This document shows positions 62,157 to 64,000 of a stretch of 64,000 nucleotides of DNA, one piece after another. Source of the stretch: Brachyhypopomus gauderio. Taxonomy: Eukaryota > Chordata > Actinopteri > Gymnotiformes > Hypopomidae. The translations under genes and the position numbers were made by a program. The stretch is from assembly GCF_052324685.1 (NCBI RefSeq), contig NC_135212.1, positions 12,883,410 through 12,947,409 of the forward strand. Direction: 5' to 3'. Positions within the stretch are counted from its first letter, which is position 1. Every line of letters starts with the position of its first letter. The notes under the pieces were generated by a model. It had not been told where the DNA came from. It saw nothing but the letters and a program-made list of their open reading frames with translations, and ran no database searches.

Positions 62157-62631
62157 CTCAACAACTTTCGTTCGCCAACACCCCCCCCCCCCCCCCGCTC
62201 AACAACTTTCGTTCGCCACCGCGGACCCGGACCTAAGGTCTGAGCTATCTGCCAAAAATGGACCGCGGAAAGATTTAATTGATTACCCCTGTGCTAAACC
62301 CTATTGCCTAAGAGAACAGATGTTGTGAACTCACCTGCTTCCATTATGGTGATGTTTTTTATCGCATGGCCCTTGTCTGTCTGTATGGCACAAGAGTACT
62401 TCTGTTTGTCCTTCAGGCTGCCACATGATGGGATAGTGAGGTTTAGACTTTCGTTTTCGGTGTAGTTACACCGAGCTCCAAGAGCGGAGATGTTACACCA
62501 CTGGGCCCATTCCATTTTGATGGTCCTGAACTTCTGAAGTGCTGGAGAGACGTGGCACTCTAGAACGACGGGAACCTGGCAGTCCAGGAGCCGGTGGGGC
62601 GTGATTGTGAGGTCCACTGGATCACATGCTC
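61539..62631 (-). CDS. Ig-superfamily surface protein, partial (last two coding exons)
   Basis: Two minus-strand exons join in frame: 62631-62335 (acceptor CACTGAG, donor GTGAGT) and 61855-61539 (acceptor CACTGCAG, stop TGA). The first codes an Ig-like domain: Cys in VVLECHVSPAL, Trp in KMEWAQWC, Cys in KQKYSCAIQT. The second codes another: Cys in QKQCIFCAND, Trp in GQVHWFHG, Cys in DQIKCVLWLQ. It ends in a basic-then-hydrophobic tail (NKSRLVCLFIILVLLSYI) with no cytoplasmic part, as in GPI-anchored or very short-tailed proteins. Potential N-glycosylation sites include NIS, NYT, NES, NLT, NIT, NDS and NVT. No signal-peptide exon was found up to the window end, so the 5' part is missing or outside. 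The immune-receptor role is inferred; I do not recognise the specific gene. A MITE occupies the intron. Confidence 0.7.
61930..62291. mobile_element. hAT-type MITE in the intron of the Ig-like gene
   Basis: The 362-bp element runs from CAGGTATCACCAAATGG to TTGATTACCCCTG. It is flanked by the exact 8-bp duplication TGCTAAAC (61922-61929 and 62292-62299). Both subterminal regions carry GGACCGCGG, in opposite orientations. The interior has three copies of GCTCAACAACTTTCGTTCGCCA; the first two are followed by C-runs of about 40 and 17. Confidence 0.92.
62116..62196. repeat. Long poly-C tracts
   Basis: A C-run of about 39 and a second of about 17 lie inside the MITE. On the minus strand, the sense strand of the Ig-like gene, these are long G-runs that could form G-quadruplexes. 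Run lengths in an assembly are unreliable. Confidence 0.9.
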
Positions 62632-62727
62632 CTCAGTGCACAACGAAATAAACATAAAGGTTCTTAGCGCATAAGAATTGTTTAAACCACTGGTGAAGAA
62701 GTTAGATATCATTTACAAATGTAGCTC

Positions 62728-62829
<102 letters not shown>

Positions 62830-63281
62830 CTTTGCTAATTCTTTACATTTATTTACTTGCAAAAAACATGTTACTTCAAATCAGGTCATCATATGCAATC
62901 TAGATGTATCATTTGCATTATAATTTCTGAGACTTAATATCTCTTTTTCATTCACTAGATGCTTACATTTGGTATTTATCTAATAGCATATTGCTGTGTA
63001 GTGAAATATTAGGCCTGTTATCAATGGCATGATTTTGAGTTGATAAACCCTGTAGACATGGATACATTTCATTTAGTTGTTCCTCAAATTCATGTATGTA
63101 TTTTGATTTAAAACATGGCTTGTTTAATTTTAACAAAATGTCTGAATTCAACCCAATCATGGTGAAACTGCATTTAGCGCTCATTCTATCAACAACTGAC
63201 ACCAATTCCCAGTTAGACTTAAACATTCCCAAAATGTAGCAACATTTAAATCCAAGTTAAGAACATTTCTCTCATGTTTAT
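62830..63281. other. AT-rich DNA, nothing recognised
   Basis: A minus ORF at 62963-63232 has no recognised motif and no signal peptide, so it is not called as the missing 5' exon of the Ig-like gene. Confidence 0.4.
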
Positions 63282-63649
63282 TGTCAGGGTCTTGTATTAT
63301 ATTTGACAGTATTTTTTCTGTCTCTTAATTTTATTATTGACCTTTATATGTTTAATGATTAAGTTCATTATTGCATTTTTGCTATGGTTTGATAAATTAA
63401 GTACTCCTCCATTTCAGCCACTTTTCATCTAATCATTCTCTCTATTTAATTTAAACTCTACTGTATTCTCTCTATTATATTTAAGCCCTCATGAATTAAT
63501 CTTCACATTTGACTTGCACCCAGACGCCTGTGTGTTTTGAACTGAACTGTTAGTTGTTTCTTTACTTTACACTTATGTTTTATTTCCTTGCTGTTCTATA
63601 ATAAAGCTGTTATTTGTTGTACTCACACTTTGTTCTTGACGTTGTCACA
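63282..63649 (+). mobile_element. Solo LTR-like element, near-matching 5-bp flanks
   Basis: The 368-bp element starts TGTCAGGGTCTTG and ends GACGTTGTCACA. AATAAAGC lies about 50 bp before the end. The flanks are TTTAT and GTTAT, matching 4 of 5, as expected for an older insertion. No internal coding sequence. Confidence 0.68.
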
Positions 63650-64000
63650 GTTATAAGTTTATTCTATTATGTTCCTGTAAGGCTCTTTGGATTGCCATGT
63701 GCTAAACAACTGTAACATGGTGGGGTTGGCTGAGGCAGTTCTTTTAAACACAGAACGATAAACAGTGACGAAAACATGAAATGTACTCACAGACAATACT
63801 CTTAAGTATTGTAATATAGTAATATTGTAAAATAGTAACATGTTAGCGATAATGAGACACAAGTGCAACATATCATGTTAATAGTACGAGGGACAGAGTG
63901 ACACTGCACACACAAAAACAGACACACAAGAACAGACGAACATTAACATGCACACACACATGCCCGACGGAGAAGTCGGGACAGCAAGTTGGGACAGCAA

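Noticed and set aside
62963-63232. 89-aa minus ORF as a possible 5' exon of the Ig-like gene
   Set aside because: No signal peptide, no Ig features and no convincing donor site joined in phase with the exon at 62631.

Overview
The window is nuclear DNA of a bony fish (teleost). The evidence is multi-exon genes with GT-AG introns, long (CA)n, (GT)n and (TCTTC)n microsatellites, and fish-type Tc1, hAT, LINE and LTR elements. No bacterial genes, operons or CRISPR arrays are present. An otophysan fish fits the repeat mix, but that is inference. All gene models were assembled by hand from six-frame translation and splice sites, and gene names rest on remembered family sequences, not on searches.

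Genes. 1919-2523 (-) is a small NATD1-type GNAT gene with 3 exons. 4950-6859 (-) is an intact 6-exon dhrs7c (308 aa). 10326-15375 (+) is a decayed but intron-bearing copy of u2af2, carrying premature stops, frameshifts, a missing segment and a hAT MITE inserted in one exon. 17970-23837 (+) is an intact 10-exon prpsap1 (356 aa). 33009-33638 (-) is an intronless Ras-family GTPase of the RASD/Dexras type. 61539-62631 (-) is the 3' part of a gene for a protein with two Ig-like domains and a hydrophobic C-terminus. NATD1, RASD1 and a PRPSAP gene also lie near each other on human 17p11.2, so the left half may be conserved synteny. The genes are not functionally coupled in any obvious way: SR calcium/retinol-type SDR, splicing factor relic, PRPP synthetase regulator, Ras signalling and immune-type surface protein.

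Repeats and mobile DNA. A Tc1-type element (about 26.7-31.3 kb) has been swollen by a 3.66-kb minisatellite of about 166 copies of 22 bp. Five solo-LTR-like repeats (9.5, 16.9, 39.6, 43.8 and 63.3 kb) have TG...CA ends; four have exact 5-bp target duplications and the fifth matches 4 of 5. hAT-type insertions include four MITEs (three with exact 8-bp duplications) and a 1.3-kb internally deleted element with a BED-finger ORF. A Tc1 copy at 55-56 kb is broken by a MITE and abuts a second Tc1 in the opposite orientation. A 2.07-kb fold-back element with arms of about 580 bp lies at 57.9-60.0 kb. LINE reverse-transcriptase relics lie at 48 kb.

The intervals 34-39.5, 44.5-46.3 and 50.6-54.2 kb hold only tandem repeats and anonymous AT-rich DNA. 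I found no convincing new biological system. The most interesting signals are the higher-order structure of the 22-bp array, the fold-back element, a C-rich module shared by unrelated-looking MITEs, and the divergent NATD1-like gene.
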